DNA from: DATKXO01 sp035528995
Lineage (GTDB): Bacteria; Planctomycetota; Phycisphaerae; UBA1845
DNA length: 30,317 nucleotides
NCBI GenBank assembly: GCA_035528995.1
Contig: DATKXO010000233.1
Location: forward strand, 1-30,317
Reading direction: 5' to 3'
The notes beneath the pieces were generated by a model. That model was not told the DNA's origin and searched no databases. It was given only the letters and a program-made list of their open reading frames with translations. The translations under genes were made by a program, and so were the position numbers. Below, one piece after another: positions 1 through 8,392 of this stretch (position 1 is its first letter; each line of letters opens with the position of its first letter).

Positions 1-589
1 AGCCCAGGGCGTGCAGAATCTCCGGCACGATCAGGTAGCGAGGGGCGTTCAACCTCAAGCCGATGCGGTTCTCGTGCGGTATGAGGTCGCGCACCGCCAG
101 GCAGACCTCGGCCACGTCCCACCGACCGACGCGCACCAGCCGGCAACCCAGGGCCCGCTCGTACTTTTCGGCCGCGTGGGTCACGAATATCCCGTCGCTG
201 AACCAGTACAGACCCAGCGGGTATCGGCGCAGCCGCGGATCGTCCCACCATCGCAGACCGGTGTGCGAATCGCGCACCGACGCCCCCAGGCGCATGAGGG
301 CGATGATCATTCGGGCGTCGTCCAGGGACTCGGCCGACCGGTCGATCCGCTCGACGATGCCTTGGAACTCCACCTCTTTAATGTTGAAGAACAGGTTCTT
401 ATGCAGGCGCTCGAGGTTGTCAGCCATGTAGTGCAGGTCCTGCCGCCAGCGCCCGACCTGCGTCGGGTCGGGCTTAGGCGCCCGCGTCGGGCCGAGGCAG
501 CCTGGAAGGAGAACCAACAGGGCCAGGCACACCAGAATCGACGCCGCGCGCCGGTTGGCACGATCACGTATGCAGGACGTCCGCGTCAC
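1..589 (-). CDS. Lipoprotein, S41-type peptidase N-terminal region (partial)
   Basis: The frame is open from a GTG at 589 to the window edge, so the C-terminal part, including any catalytic domain, is missing. The GTG follows a GGAGG about six bases upstream. The first residues form a basic stretch, a hydrophobic core and a Cys in LLVLLPGC, which looks like a lipoprotein signal. The next 170 residues contain DLHYMADNLERLHKNLFF, then VRDSHTGL and YPLGLYWFSDGIFVTHA. These resemble the region that precedes the protease core in S41 (tail-specific protease) family proteins. The likely location is a membrane-anchored protein outside the cytoplasm. The family call is from remembered motifs only. The reading is a different frame from several open shadow frames here, and it was chosen because it alone gives a signal peptide and family-like motifs. 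Confidence 0.7.
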   Translation of the reverse strand, partial: MTRTSCIRDRANRRAASILVCLALLVLLPGCLGPTRAPKPDPTQVGRWRQDLHYMADNLERLHKNLFFNIKEVEFQGIVERIDRSAESLDDARMIIALMRLGASVRDSHTGLRWWDDPRLRRYPLGLYWFSDGIFVTHAAEKYERALGCRLVRVGRWDVAEVCLAVRDLIPHENRIGLRLNAPRYLIVPEILHALG

Positions 590-760
590 GTAGGACCCTC
601 CCGTTCCGGTCACGACCCGGCCCATCGACTCGTTAAAGGGCCGGGGCCATTCGACCCGAAGAGGCGCAGCGATGCAACCTCGACCGGGGTTTCGAGGTCC
701 GCGTTGGAGCGCCGGGCGCAGTGTAAGGTCGCCACCTGACCTGACGCAACGACCGGCCGG

Positions 761-778
761 CGCCCGGGTATCCGGGCG
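761..778. other. Perfect 7-bp hairpin between two minus-strand genes
   Basis: CGCCCGG, loop GTAT, CCGGGCG. It lies just after the stop of the retropepsin-like gene. There is no T-tract, so it could be a weak terminator or simply an intergenic hairpin. Confidence 0.35.
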
Positions 779-816
779 TTCGAAGGTATGCGGTCGGCCT
801 GCGATTCGTCGTGCGA

Positions 817-2226
817 TCAGGGGACCAGCCGGACGACGCGGCGCTGGAAGTCGATCTGCACTCGCTGGAACTGTTGAAAGAAGGAGTTACCCAGCAGTCC
901 GGCGTTCTGCCCACCGCAGCGCATGGTGGCGAAGACCGGCAGATCGCCGATCCGCAGCTCGACGTTGGCAAACTCGTGACCGCCGAGCCGCAGCTTGCGG
1001 GCCACCGCGGGCATCACCTGAGCCCGGCCTTCGTCCAGTCCTTGAACGGTGTGGCCACTCGCGGCGTCCGGCTGGACATTGGCCGCCCGCGCCGCCTGCC
1101 CGTCGAGAAACGGGATCGGCGCACCGGTATCGACGATGAAGAACACGTCGGCCGCGTTCACGTTGCCGCGGACCACCAGGTGACCGCTGACGATCGAGAA
1201 GGGCAGCTCGATGGCTTCCCGGTTCGCGGCGGCTGAGCGATCACCCCACACAAGCCTTCCCGCCGGTCGATCCGCGGACGGATACTCAACGGTCAGCGTC
1301 CGGCAGCGGGCCAAGGCGTCGATTCCGAGGATGCCCACCACCGGCCGGCCGAACAGGTCGGGCAACTCTTCCATGACGGCCACGGAGTAGTCCCGCAGCA
1401 CGACCCCGCCGAGCTGCAACTGCGGGAGTGTGGCGTGGCCCAGCACGGTGGCCACCTTTCCGGTGGCACCGCCGGTGGTGTACTTGAGCATGCGCTTGCC
1501 GGCCGCGGAGTACTCGACCATGCTCGACTCGCGAATCTCGACGCCGTCGGGCAGGAACGACCGGCTCACGACCGTCTGAGCGCCGCCGACGTCCACGATG
1601 AGGTCGCCTGCCCCGCCGCCGGGTAGTTGGCCCTTGACGAACAGGTATCGGTCGAAGGCCAGCGGGGCTTGGCCGGAGACCTCGGGTCCGGCCTGGTGCG
1701 GGTACGTGTCGGTGCACACGACGCAGGCGCCCTTCGGCAGGGGCACCTTGCCGGCGAAGAGGTCCATGACCGGTCCGGCGTCGTCGGGACCGACGGTGCG
1801 GTTCTGCCGGATGAGGAAAGCCGCACGCGTGCCGTCAGCGGCCGTGACGCTGACGCGCACGTCGCATCGGGCCAGGTCCGAGATGGGGCGCGGCGGGCGC
1901 GTGTAGTCCTTGCCGTCTGCGGTGCGGTCGGTCACGCGGATCTGGTCGCCCTGGCGCCGGGCGATGAGCAGACGGCCTTCGCTGGATTGGGCCAGGCTGG
2001 CGGAGCCGCCGGGGCCCACGGGAAGGATGACGTCGATGACGCCCGTCTGCGTATTGGCCGGCAGGACCTTGGTCTCGCCCTCCGCGAGCGGCACGGTTTC
2101 GATGACCAGCCCGGCGTCGGTCCGCTTGAGCACGAACAGCGGACAGGCCGGCTCATCGGCCGCCTGGAGCGCGGACGGGCCGGCCACCAGAGCCAACAGA
2201 AGAGCAATCATGAACGTCTGGCGCAT
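817..2226 (-). CDS. Secreted retropepsin-like aspartic protease, two domains
   Basis: 469 residues. The ATG is preceded by GGAGG at a spacing of about eight. Residues 1-22 are a signal peptide ending ALQAA. Two retropepsin-like (clan AA) units follow. Unit one has DVGG at 212-215 in place of the catalytic D-T/S-G, then a family-like GILGID at about 298. Unit two has an intact DTGA at 366-369 and LLGNSFF near 448. Retropepsins normally need two active-site Asp residues, supplied by a homodimer or by two lobes. Here the two units may pair within one chain or dimerise through unit two. The substrate is unknown. It lies upstream of, and in the same direction as, the partial lipoprotein peptidase gene, with 227 bases between them. 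The family call is firm; activity is uncertain because unit one is altered. Confidence 0.85.
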   Translation of the reverse strand: MRQTFMIALLLALVAGPSALQAADEPACPLFVLKRTDAGLVIETVPLAEGETKVLPANTQTGVIDVILPVGPGGSASLAQSSEGRLLIARRQGDQIRVTDRTADGKDYTRPPRPISDLARCDVRVSVTAADGTRAAFLIRQNRTVGPDDAGPVMDLFAGKVPLPKGACVVCTDTYPHQAGPEVSGQAPLAFDRYLFVKGQLPGGGAGDLIVDVGGAQTVVSRSFLPDGVEIRESSMVEYSAAGKRMLKYTTGGATGKVATVLGHATLPQLQLGGVVLRDYSVAVMEELPDLFGRPVVGILGIDALARCRTLTVEYPSADRPAGRLVWGDRSAAANREAIELPFSIVSGHLVVRGNVNAADVFFIVDTGAPIPFLDGQAARAANVQPDAASGHTVQGLDEGRAQVMPAVARKLRLGGHEFANVELRIGDLPVFATMRCGGQNAGLLGNSFFQQFQRVQIDFQRRVVRLVP

Positions 2227-2280
2227 GGGGTGTTCCTCCGTTTTGCGTAGTCAGACTGACCGATTGTCGCCATTGCGAGC

Positions 2281-2298
2281 CACGAACTCCAATTCGTG
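2281..2298. repeat. Intergenic hairpin, CACGAA arm
   Basis: CACGAA and TTCGTG form a six-base stem around a six-base loop. It lies in the 357-base gap between the divergent retropepsin-like and PadR genes. Confidence 0.4.
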
Positions 2299-2344
2299 CG
2301 GTGTTTCACATGCGCCAAAAGAGCGACTTCCGCTCGTTGGTCCG

Positions 2345-2362
2345 CGCGAGCTAAAGCTCGCG
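2345..2362. repeat. Intergenic hairpin, CGCGAGC arm
   Basis: CGCGAGC, loop TAAA, GCTCGCG is a perfect seven-base stem with a tetraloop. It looks like one of the small palindromes that are scattered between genes in this genome; no second copy is in the window. Confidence 0.45.
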
Positions 2363-2436
2363 GCTCGATGCGGTTACGGATGCTCCGACCGAGAGAATGG
2401 GTCAGCCTGCACTGCGTACGTCCGTCGCGCGGGGGC

Positions 2437-2465
2437 TTGACGGATAGTACGAATCGTACTATATC
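2437..2465 (+). promoter_or_regulatory. Candidate promoter of the PadR-type gene
   Basis: TTGACG at 2437-2442 is followed, after 17 bases, by TATATC at 2460-2465. This resembles a housekeeping-type promoter. It lies about 120 bases upstream of the PadR start and in the right direction. The spacer is occupied by a perfect palindrome listed separately. Confidence 0.55.
2444..2462. promoter_or_regulatory. Candidate PadR operator, 19-bp palindrome
   Basis: ATAGTACGA, a single central A, then TCGTACTAT: a perfect inverted repeat with nine-base arms. It fills the spacer between the -35-like and -10-like hexamers and overlaps the latter. PadR-family repressors are dimers that commonly bind such palindromes at their own promoter, so autorepression is the natural reading. 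That it is bound by this PadR is inference. Confidence 0.6.
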
Positions 2466-2583
2466 GGGAGACGAGCGTCACGCGGCGCACCGGTCGCAAA
2501 ATCTGGAAAACTGGACGCCGACCGGAGCAGGGGCAGCGTCGCAACCAGCCCGGCAACGGGGCGACCCGGCTGGAGGGGCGGCT

Positions 2584-3129
2584 ATGGGTGATTTGAGCGA
2601 ACTCGAGCTGGTCGTTCTGGGCATTGTCTGGAAGCGGGGGCCGTGCACGCCGTACGCGGTCCGCAAGGAGTTCGCCACGTCGCCGTCGTCGCACTGGAGC
2701 GGCAGCGCGGGGTCCATCTACCCGCTGGTGCGCCGTCTGGAGCGCCGGGGCTACCTTCGATCCAGGCGCGAGAGTCAGGGGCGGCGGGCGAGACGGACCT
2801 ACACCATCACGCGGCGAGGGACGGCGGCCCTGCGTCGGTGGGTGTGCCCTCCGCTCCCGGATGAGGCGGCGGCCATCACCTACGATCCGATCCGCACGCG
2901 CATGTACTTTTTGGGCATCGTCCCGCCCGACCGGCAGAGCGGTTTTCTGGCCGAGGCCGAGGCCGCCCTGCGCCGACAGATTCGCGTCGTGCAGGCGGAG
3001 TGTGCCCGCTACGCCGGCCTGGGCGACACCTTCAGCCATCTGGCCATGACCGGCGCCCTGCGCATCATGCGGGCCCGCATCGCGTGGCTGGCAAACGCCC
3101 GGAAGTCCTTGGGGTGCATGACGGTTTAG
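2584..3129 (+). CDS. PadR-family transcriptional regulator
   Basis: 181 residues from the ATG at 2584, chosen because GGAGGGG lies directly upstream; an in-frame upstream extension to 2296 crosses the promoter and operator and looks non-coding. Residues 1-80 are the winged-helix domain of the PadR family: LSELELVVLGIVWKRGPCTP, then GSIYPLVRRLERRGYL, then the wing ending RRTYTITRRG. The C-terminal half, rich in Ala and Arg, fits the helical dimerisation region. PadR proteins are repressors, often responding to phenolics, drugs or envelope stress. The target here is not evident, apart from a likely operator in its own promoter. It is divergent from the retropepsin-like gene, whose promoter could be affected as well. 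Confidence 0.88.
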   Translation: MGDLSELELVVLGIVWKRGPCTPYAVRKEFATSPSSHWSGSAGSIYPLVRRLERRGYLRSRRESQGRRARRTYTITRRGTAALRRWVCPPLPDEAAAITYDPIRTRMYFLGIVPPDRQSGFLAEAEAALRRQIRVVQAECARYAGLGDTFSHLAMTGALRIMRARIAWLANARKSLGCMTV

Positions 3130-3157
3130 GCGGGGTAAGGACGGACGATTAACTGAA

Positions 3158-3390
3158 CCCCCAAAGGGGGTGGCGGAATGTAGCCCAGGGCGCAAGCCCT
3201 GGGGAATCGGGCGTGGTGTTTGGAATAGAGCCCCGGAGGGGCGACGGAAACGCTTCCGGGATAGAGGCCTACGAATCAGCGCTTCCGCCGCCCCTTCCAG
3301 GGGCTCCCCTTCGTATGGGCACTGCGGACCCAGGGCTCGCTTCGCATCGCCCTGGGCTATATTCCCTCGTCCGCTCCGCGGACTTTCAAC
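3158..3390. repeat. Mirrored cluster of intergenic hairpins
   Basis: The gap after PadR has no gene but a dense set of palindromes. CCCCC-AAA-GGGGG lies at 3158-3170. Hairpin A is CCCAGGGC-GCAA-GCCCTGGG at 3184-3203. Hairpin B is GCCCC-GGA-GGGGC at 3230-3242. The series then repeats in reverse order: GCCCC-TTCCA-GGGGC at 3290-3304, and CCCAGGGC with its complement at 3329-3356 around a 12-base loop. The whole is an imperfect large inverted repeat. It resembles REP-like palindromic elements seen between genes in planctomycete genomes; that comparison is from memory. Confidence 0.65.
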
Positions 3391-3473
3391 TGTGTGGGCC
3401 CGCCGTGAAGTGTCATGCACCCAAGTCCTTGTAGCGGCGGGGCATCACGTTGCCGGGGCATAAGGCGGGAGTT

Positions 3474-4040
3474 ATGCTGGTTGAGGTCGGGGCCTCTGTG
3501 TGCGGGCGTTATGCGATGGCCGGTGGAACGCGAATTCCGGTGATGATCGGCGAGTGCGGCACCCGAGTGGTGTTGCGCCCGATCGGTTGCTGCACACTGG
3601 GCATCGCCGGATCGATCCGGAAGCGAATCGGCGAATACCACCCGCCCGACACGACCGACCTGTACTTCGACCTCTCCGGGGCCGACGCGATCGACAGCAC
3701 GTTCATCGGGCTGCTCCTCTCGCTGGTGAGCTCGAAAGCGGGTGCGTCCGTCCCGGCGGTTCACCTGTTGTCGCCCTCGCAAGCGGTTCTGGAGGCCCTG
3801 GAACGCATGCGCGTATTGGGCATGTTCGAGGTCTGCTGGTCGATTCCGGACCCGCCGACCGAGTGGTGGGAACTGACCGGCCCGACCCCGGAGCGCGAGG
3901 AGATGACCGACCTGGTGATCGAGGCCCACCAACAACTGATGGACGCCGACCCCCGCAACGTCGAGCCTTTTCGCCGCGTCGTGGAAGGGCTTCAGGAACA
4001 ACGTCCGCAACCTCCCCCAGACGAGGACAAGGGCGAATAG
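3474..4040 (+). CDS. STAS-domain protein (anti-sigma factor antagonist-like)
   Basis: 188 residues from the ATG at 3474; a TTG at 3450 is an alternative start. The STAS core is at residues 30-125. It has the conserved element DLSGADAIDSTFIGLL at 67-82, with the D-S-T at 74-76, where Ser75 is the position phosphorylated in SpoIIAA/RsbV-type proteins. The tail after residue 130 is acidic and Pro-rich and ends PPPDEDKGE. The usual role is in partner-switching control with a serine kinase and a phosphatase. Neither is next to it here, although a large Ser/Thr kinase lies further along in the window. It is convergent with the subtilisin gene, and the two share a strong hairpin in the gap. Confidence 0.78.
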   Translation: MLVEVGASVCGRYAMAGGTRIPVMIGECGTRVVLRPIGCCTLGIAGSIRKRIGEYHPPDTTDLYFDLSGADAIDSTFIGLLLSLVSSKAGASVPAVHLLSPSQAVLEALERMRVLGMFEVCWSIPDPPTEWWELTGPTPEREEMTDLVIEAHQQLMDADPRNVEPFRRVVEGLQEQRPQPPPDEDKGE

Positions 4041-4078
4041 CCGACCAGCTACGCAGGGCGAGCGGTTGGCGCATTTGG

Positions 4079-4125
4079 GATCGCCCGCCCACGACTCGCC
4101 GAGTGCGAGCCGTGGACGGGCGATC
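4079..4125. terminator. Hairpin between convergent genes, likely bidirectional terminator
   Basis: GATCGCCCG (4079-4087) pairs with CGGGCGATC (4117-4125). Inside it CCACG pairs with CGTGG and CTCG with CGAG, giving 18 pairs with two single mismatches around a seven-base loop. It sits between the stops of the STAS gene (4040) and the subtilisin gene (4160). There is no clear T-tract on either side, so the terminator role is inferred from position. Confidence 0.55.
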
Positions 4126-4159
4126 AACGGGGAGGATGAGTTACAGGCCCTGCGGTGCT

Positions 4160-7100
4160 CTACGGACAGTCCGGGCAGAGCGGGGCGACGTTGCCCAGGC
4201 GCTGCTTGATCGACGAGCGATCGGCCGTCGAGATCGAGCCGTCCATGTTCACGTCGTACCAGAAGTTCGACGGTGTGGCCAACTGCCCGAGGCGCTGCTT
4301 GACCGACGAGCCGTCCGCCGTCGAAATCGCGCCATCGAAGTTCACGTCGCCGATCAGGACAGTGACGGCCAGGGCGTCGGTGAGGTCACCCTCGAGGAAG
4401 ACGGTGCAGCAATCCTGGTCCGGCCAGGGCGTGAACTGGACGGTGGCCTGGATGTCCGGCAGGAGCGTCACCACGGTGCCCGTGCCGGTGTAACCGCTGG
4501 CGCATTGCACCGAGGCCGTCAGGGTCGTCACCGGCCTGTCGAAGGCGAGGTCCAACTCCTGCACACCGCCCAGACGCGGCTCGGCGTTGTTGGCCAGCAG
4601 ATCGAGGCAGTAGCGGATCCCGGCATGATAGCGGCAGCTCAGGGCACCGATCAGCCAGGGCTGCTCCGGAAGCTCCATCAGCCACAAGGTCAGGGCGTCC
4701 ACGTCGTCCTCCAGGGGGGCGGCCAGAGCGGGGAAGCTGTAGCCCGTCAGGAAGGAGGCGAAGATCATCCTGGGGTCCATGCCGCCGGACTCGTCCCCGG
4801 GCGTCAGCGGATCGTCCTCGTCCACGCTGAACAGCAAAGCCAGCACCGGCGCGGCGCCCGCGTTGGGATCCTCCAGCCAGGCCAGCTCGAACGCATCGAT
4901 GTCCGTTTCCTCCGGCAGGCCGAGGTGGATGGCCTCGTCGATGACCTGCACCGGGCTGCCCGCGAAGACCTCGTAGATCCCGCCGGGGTCGAGCCCCAGG
5001 TTCGCCTCGTGATCGGCGCTGAACAGCCAGACGGGGCAGGCCAGGTCGTCCGGCACGACGTCCAGCGAGTCCACGTCATCGTCGCAGGTCTCGGCCCCGT
5101 TGTTCGGGTTGGGCACCAGACTCAGGTGCACACTGTCCTCGTCGGCGATGGGGTACATGTTGATGATGGGTAGTGGCGGCGGGCCGGGGATCACGGTCAC
5201 GCCACGGACCTCGTCCCGTGCGCCGGTGGTCCCGTAGCAACTAACGCCTGCGGGCGAGGGCGTCGTCACCGGCACGTCCACGTTCAGCCAACCCGGAGCC
5301 ATGTCGTCGTCGTAGGAGACCATCAGGAACTCGACACCGTGGACGCAGTGGGTCGGGAACCAGCCGATGGCCTGGTCCAACGGTTCGTCCGGCGGCACGA
5401 GCCCCTGCAGCGAGAAGTCGATCTGATCGTGCCCGTCGAGGTCGAAGTACTGGTCGTACCAAACCTCCGGATCGGGCGGGTTGGTCACGCCGCCGACCGG
5501 CACGCGCGTGGCCGGGTCCGGCGCATCGGGCCAGGGATCGAACCCGAAGATGAACTCATCGTCCTTGAAGCCGTCGCGACCGCCCGGCACCCACGGCGGC
5601 GTGACCGGCGGTCCCTGCCACCAGTAGACGTCGCCGGGGTCGAAGCCCTCATCGCCGTCCATGTTGGGGTCGCTCATTTCCCTGTCGGAGCCGATGTCCA
5701 GCGAGAACTCGAAGCGGAAAACTTCGGGATTGGAGCAGACCGTGGTCGCACAACTGGTGCCCATGCCCTGGGCCGTACCGCCGTTGGTGGTGCAGTTGCT
5801 CGGCAACAGATCAACGCAGGACCCGTCGGGGTAGCAGCAGGCTTCGGGACACGGCGGCGGCACCTTGGGATCGTCGGTCAGCAGCTCGAAGGCCATGTTC
5901 ACCGGGGCAGGGGCGCAGACCGGCAGGGCGTCAACCCAGGGTCCGTACAACCACACGGCGACCGCGTCGGTGGTTACGGTGGTGGTCAGGGCGTTGCGGC
6001 GTCCGTTCTCGATGTCGGTGGAGTGCCAGCCCCAGAAGTCGGTCCCCTCGCCGATGTTCGGTGAAGCGACCTGGAGACACCAGCCCTGCGGATCGCGCTG
6101 GTAGGACATGCCCACCACGGCCTGAATGTCGATGTCGTAGAGGAAGCAGTGCTCCTCCTCGAAGGCCTCGGGCTGAGCAGGCAGCCAGCCGCTGCGGCTG
6201 TCGGGAAAGCTCTGCAGCAGGCAGCACTTGACGATCTCGACCGCGTACTCGAAGACGGGGTGGCCGTCGCAGGACGGGATCACCGTGGGCGTGATGGTCA
6301 CGTCGGCCACCCTGGCGAAGTAGAGCCCCAGCGGCGGTTGCTGCGGACCATTCGGGTCCGACACCAGGGGCTCGTGGAAGCTGATCAGCCAGCCGTCGAT
6401 CTCGTACGGTGAAGGCATGCCGCCGTGGGCCACCGGAGCGTAGTGCTGGTCGAGATACGAACCCCACCAGCGAACGACGGTGATGGGGCGCCCGTCCGAC
6501 TGGAAGTCGTCGGCCAGGACGACGTTGGGCACCATGTTGAGCAGGTCGATGTTGGAGGCGATGTCCTCGCGATCCTGCGTCGGCGGCTGACTGAACTTGG
6601 GAACCATGGCCCGGCACTGTGTCGTGGTGCAGTTGGTGCCGGGGCCTTGCGGAAACCCCGCGGCCATCTGGCAATTCATGGGCAGCATGTCGGCGCAGAG
6701 CGGCGCCGGGCCGGGAAAACAGCAGGCCTCGGTCGCGGCACAGCCGCTGGTGGCGCAGGTTGTGCCCGGCCCCTGGGGCGTCCCGCTGTTGGCCGTGCAG
6801 GCCGCAGGCAGGGCGTCGGCGCAGCCATTGTTGGCCAGGCAGCAGGCCTCGAGTCCCACCAGTGCTTCGCAGACGTCGGGAATCAGATTTCCATTGGAGT
6901 CGATGACCGGCATGGAAAGCGAGGCGGCCGCCGCCGCGTCCGGACGGGGGCCGATGTTCTGCGTGGAAGGAAAGGTTCCGGACTGCTGCGGTGAGCCCGT
7001 GCCCTGCAGATTGGCCTTCACCTGGGCCGGCGTCAACGGCCCGGCCATGGTCGCGACGTAGGCCGACTGAAGCACGACGCAAGCGCCGGCCACGATCGGT

Positions 7101-8392
7101 GACGCGCTGGAGGTGCCGCCGAAAGTCGCGGTGTACCAGAGGTTCTTGCCCTCGGCGCTGTAGGCGCCGCCGTAACCGGTGGTGTAGACGTTCTCGCCCC
7201 AGCCCTGCAGGTCCACGGTGGAACCGTAGTTGGAGAACGACAGCCGCGAGCGGTCCACGTCCGAACCGCCCGGGGACGCTCCGGCGCCGACGATGATGGC
7301 GCCCGAGTCGTTGGCCGGCAGGAAGGGCCAGTGCCCACCGTTGCCGGTGCTGTAGATGGCGTCGTCCAGGTTCTGCGAACCGTTGCCCGCGGCCTCGACG
7401 ACCGTCACGCTGTTGCCGACCGCGGTAACGATCGTGTTGTACCACGGTTGGTACCATTCGACGGGGATCAGGCCGAACTGCGTGCCCGAAGGAATGCCCG
7501 TGTAGTTCGGACCGGCCATCTGCTGTTCGATGAGGATGACGTCGCCGGCGCCGAGCGTGCCCAGCGCCGTGGTGATGGCCGCCCCGATGTCCCACACGCC
7601 GGCGCCCGGGCCGGTGTTGGTGGCCACCACGTACATGGTGCTGCCGTAGGCGACGCCGGTGGTCCCCCAGCTGTTGCGCAGCGAGCCGACTTCGCCCAGG
7701 ACGGCCGTCCCGTGGTTGTCGTCGCTGAAGGGGTCGTTCGGCGTGGCGCCGAGCAGCGTGGTGGAGCTCAAGTCCTGATGACTGAGGTTCCAACTGTACT
7801 CCAGATCCGCGATGTTGATGTTGGTGCCCGTGCCACCGAAGACCTGCCACATGCACCTGGCGTCCACGCCGGCCGTGGCTGCGTTGAGGTATCCCTGGCT
7901 GAATTCGTAGTTGGGCGGCACCGGCGGAGCCATGGGCTTGGGAATGGGCAACGCGATCTCGATCGCGTCGAGGGCGTTGAAGGCGTCGATGGTCGCGGCC
8001 GGGTCCGCCCCCTCGGGCAGGAAGAGATGGAACTGGAGGTTGAGGTCGGCGACGGCTCTGCCCAGGTTGGCTTCCGCCGTTTGGCGCAACCCGTCGAGTT
8101 TGCCCTCCTCCAGCGAGTGGGCAGGTTCCCACCGTCCGTCGGCAACATCGGCCAACGCGCCGTCCACACCGGCCAGACCCTCGACGCCGGTGAGCGCGTC
8201 GCCGCGCAGACGGACCGCCAGACCGTCGCGGAATTTCACGGCGATCACGTCGGTGCGGAAGAAGGCCCCGTCCACATCGGTGTGGGCGGGTTTGACGACC
8301 TCCGGGCGCGGCGTCAACGGTTCGGCCGTCGAGGTCGCGGGCCAGACGGATACGGCAACACAGACAAGCAACAACCACCATGGACGGGACAT
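4160..8392 (-). CDS. Large secreted subtilisin-like protease (S8) with dockerin end
   Basis: 1410 residues from the ATG at 8392, which has AAAGG seven bases upstream; an earlier in-frame start at 8434 would bury the signal peptide (MSRPWWLLLVCVAVSV...). The S8 domain spans about 170-490. The Asp is in NIADLE near 196, the His in DDNHGTAVLG near 226, the oxyanion Asn in AAGNG near 336 and the Ser in GGTSSASP near 427. Three Cys-rich units follow, each reading ACC...C.D.LP..C....G..QG.GT.C.T..C; two are adjacent and the third comes after a beta-rich domain containing ADDFQ and RWWGSY. The last 70 residues hold two dockerin-like Ca-binding loops, DVNFDGAISTADGSS and DVNMDGSISTADRSS, each followed by a helix with KQRLG. 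This is an extracellular protease of unknown substrate. The dockerin may anchor it or serve as a Ca-binding end piece. Confidence 0.88.
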   Translation of the reverse strand: MSRPWWLLLVCVAVSVWPATSTAEPLTPRPEVVKPAHTDVDGAFFRTDVIAVKFRDGLAVRLRGDALTGVEGLAGVDGALADVADGRWEPAHSLEEGKLDGLRQTAEANLGRAVADLNLQFHLFLPEGADPAATIDAFNALDAIEIALPIPKPMAPPVPPNYEFSQGYLNAATAGVDARCMWQVFGGTGTNINIADLEYSWNLSHQDLSSTTLLGATPNDPFSDDNHGTAVLGEVGSLRNSWGTTGVAYGSTMYVVATNTGPGAGVWDIGAAITTALGTLGAGDVILIEQQMAGPNYTGIPSGTQFGLIPVEWYQPWYNTIVTAVGNSVTVVEAAGNGSQNLDDAIYSTGNGGHWPFLPANDSGAIIVGAGASPGGSDVDRSRLSFSNYGSTVDLQGWGENVYTTGYGGAYSAEGKNLWYTATFGGTSSASPIVAGACVVLQSAYVATMAGPLTPAQVKANLQGTGSPQQSGTFPSTQNIGPRPDAAAAASLSMPVIDSNGNLIPDVCEALVGLEACCLANNGCADALPAACTANSGTPQGPGTTCATSGCAATEACCFPGPAPLCADMLPMNCQMAAGFPQGPGTNCTTTQCRAMVPKFSQPPTQDREDIASNIDLLNMVPNVVLADDFQSDGRPITVVRWWGSYLDQHYAPVAHGGMPSPYEIDGWLISFHEPLVSDPNGPQQPPLGLYFARVADVTITPTVIPSCDGHPVFEYAVEIVKCCLLQSFPDSRSGWLPAQPEAFEEEHCFLYDIDIQAVVGMSYQRDPQGWCLQVASPNIGEGTDFWGWHSTDIENGRRNALTTTVTTDAVAVWLYGPWVDALPVCAPAPVNMAFELLTDDPKVPPPCPEACCYPDGSCVDLLPSNCTTNGGTAQGMGTSCATTVCSNPEVFRFEFSLDIGSDREMSDPNMDGDEGFDPGDVYWWQGPPVTPPWVPGGRDGFKDDEFIFGFDPWPDAPDPATRVPVGGVTNPPDPEVWYDQYFDLDGHDQIDFSLQGLVPPDEPLDQAIGWFPTHCVHGVEFLMVSYDDDMAPGWLNVDVPVTTPSPAGVSCYGTTGARDEVRGVTVIPGPPPLPIINMYPIADEDSVHLSLVPNPNNGAETCDDDVDSLDVVPDDLACPVWLFSADHEANLGLDPGGIYEVFAGSPVQVIDEAIHLGLPEETDIDAFELAWLEDPNAGAAPVLALLFSVDEDDPLTPGDESGGMDPRMIFASFLTGYSFPALAAPLEDDVDALTLWLMELPEQPWLIGALSCRYHAGIRYCLDLLANNAEPRLGGVQELDLAFDRPVTTLTASVQCASGYTGTGTVVTLLPDIQATVQFTPWPDQDCCTVFLEGDLTDALAVTVLIGDVNFDGAISTADGSSVKQRLGQLATPSNFWYDVNMDGSISTADRSSIKQRLGNVAPLCPDCP

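Noticed and set aside
3500..5173. Long plus-strand frame across the STAS gene and the subtilisin end
   Set aside because: Antisense to the dockerin end and out of frame with the STAS motifs; Arg-rich and without domains.
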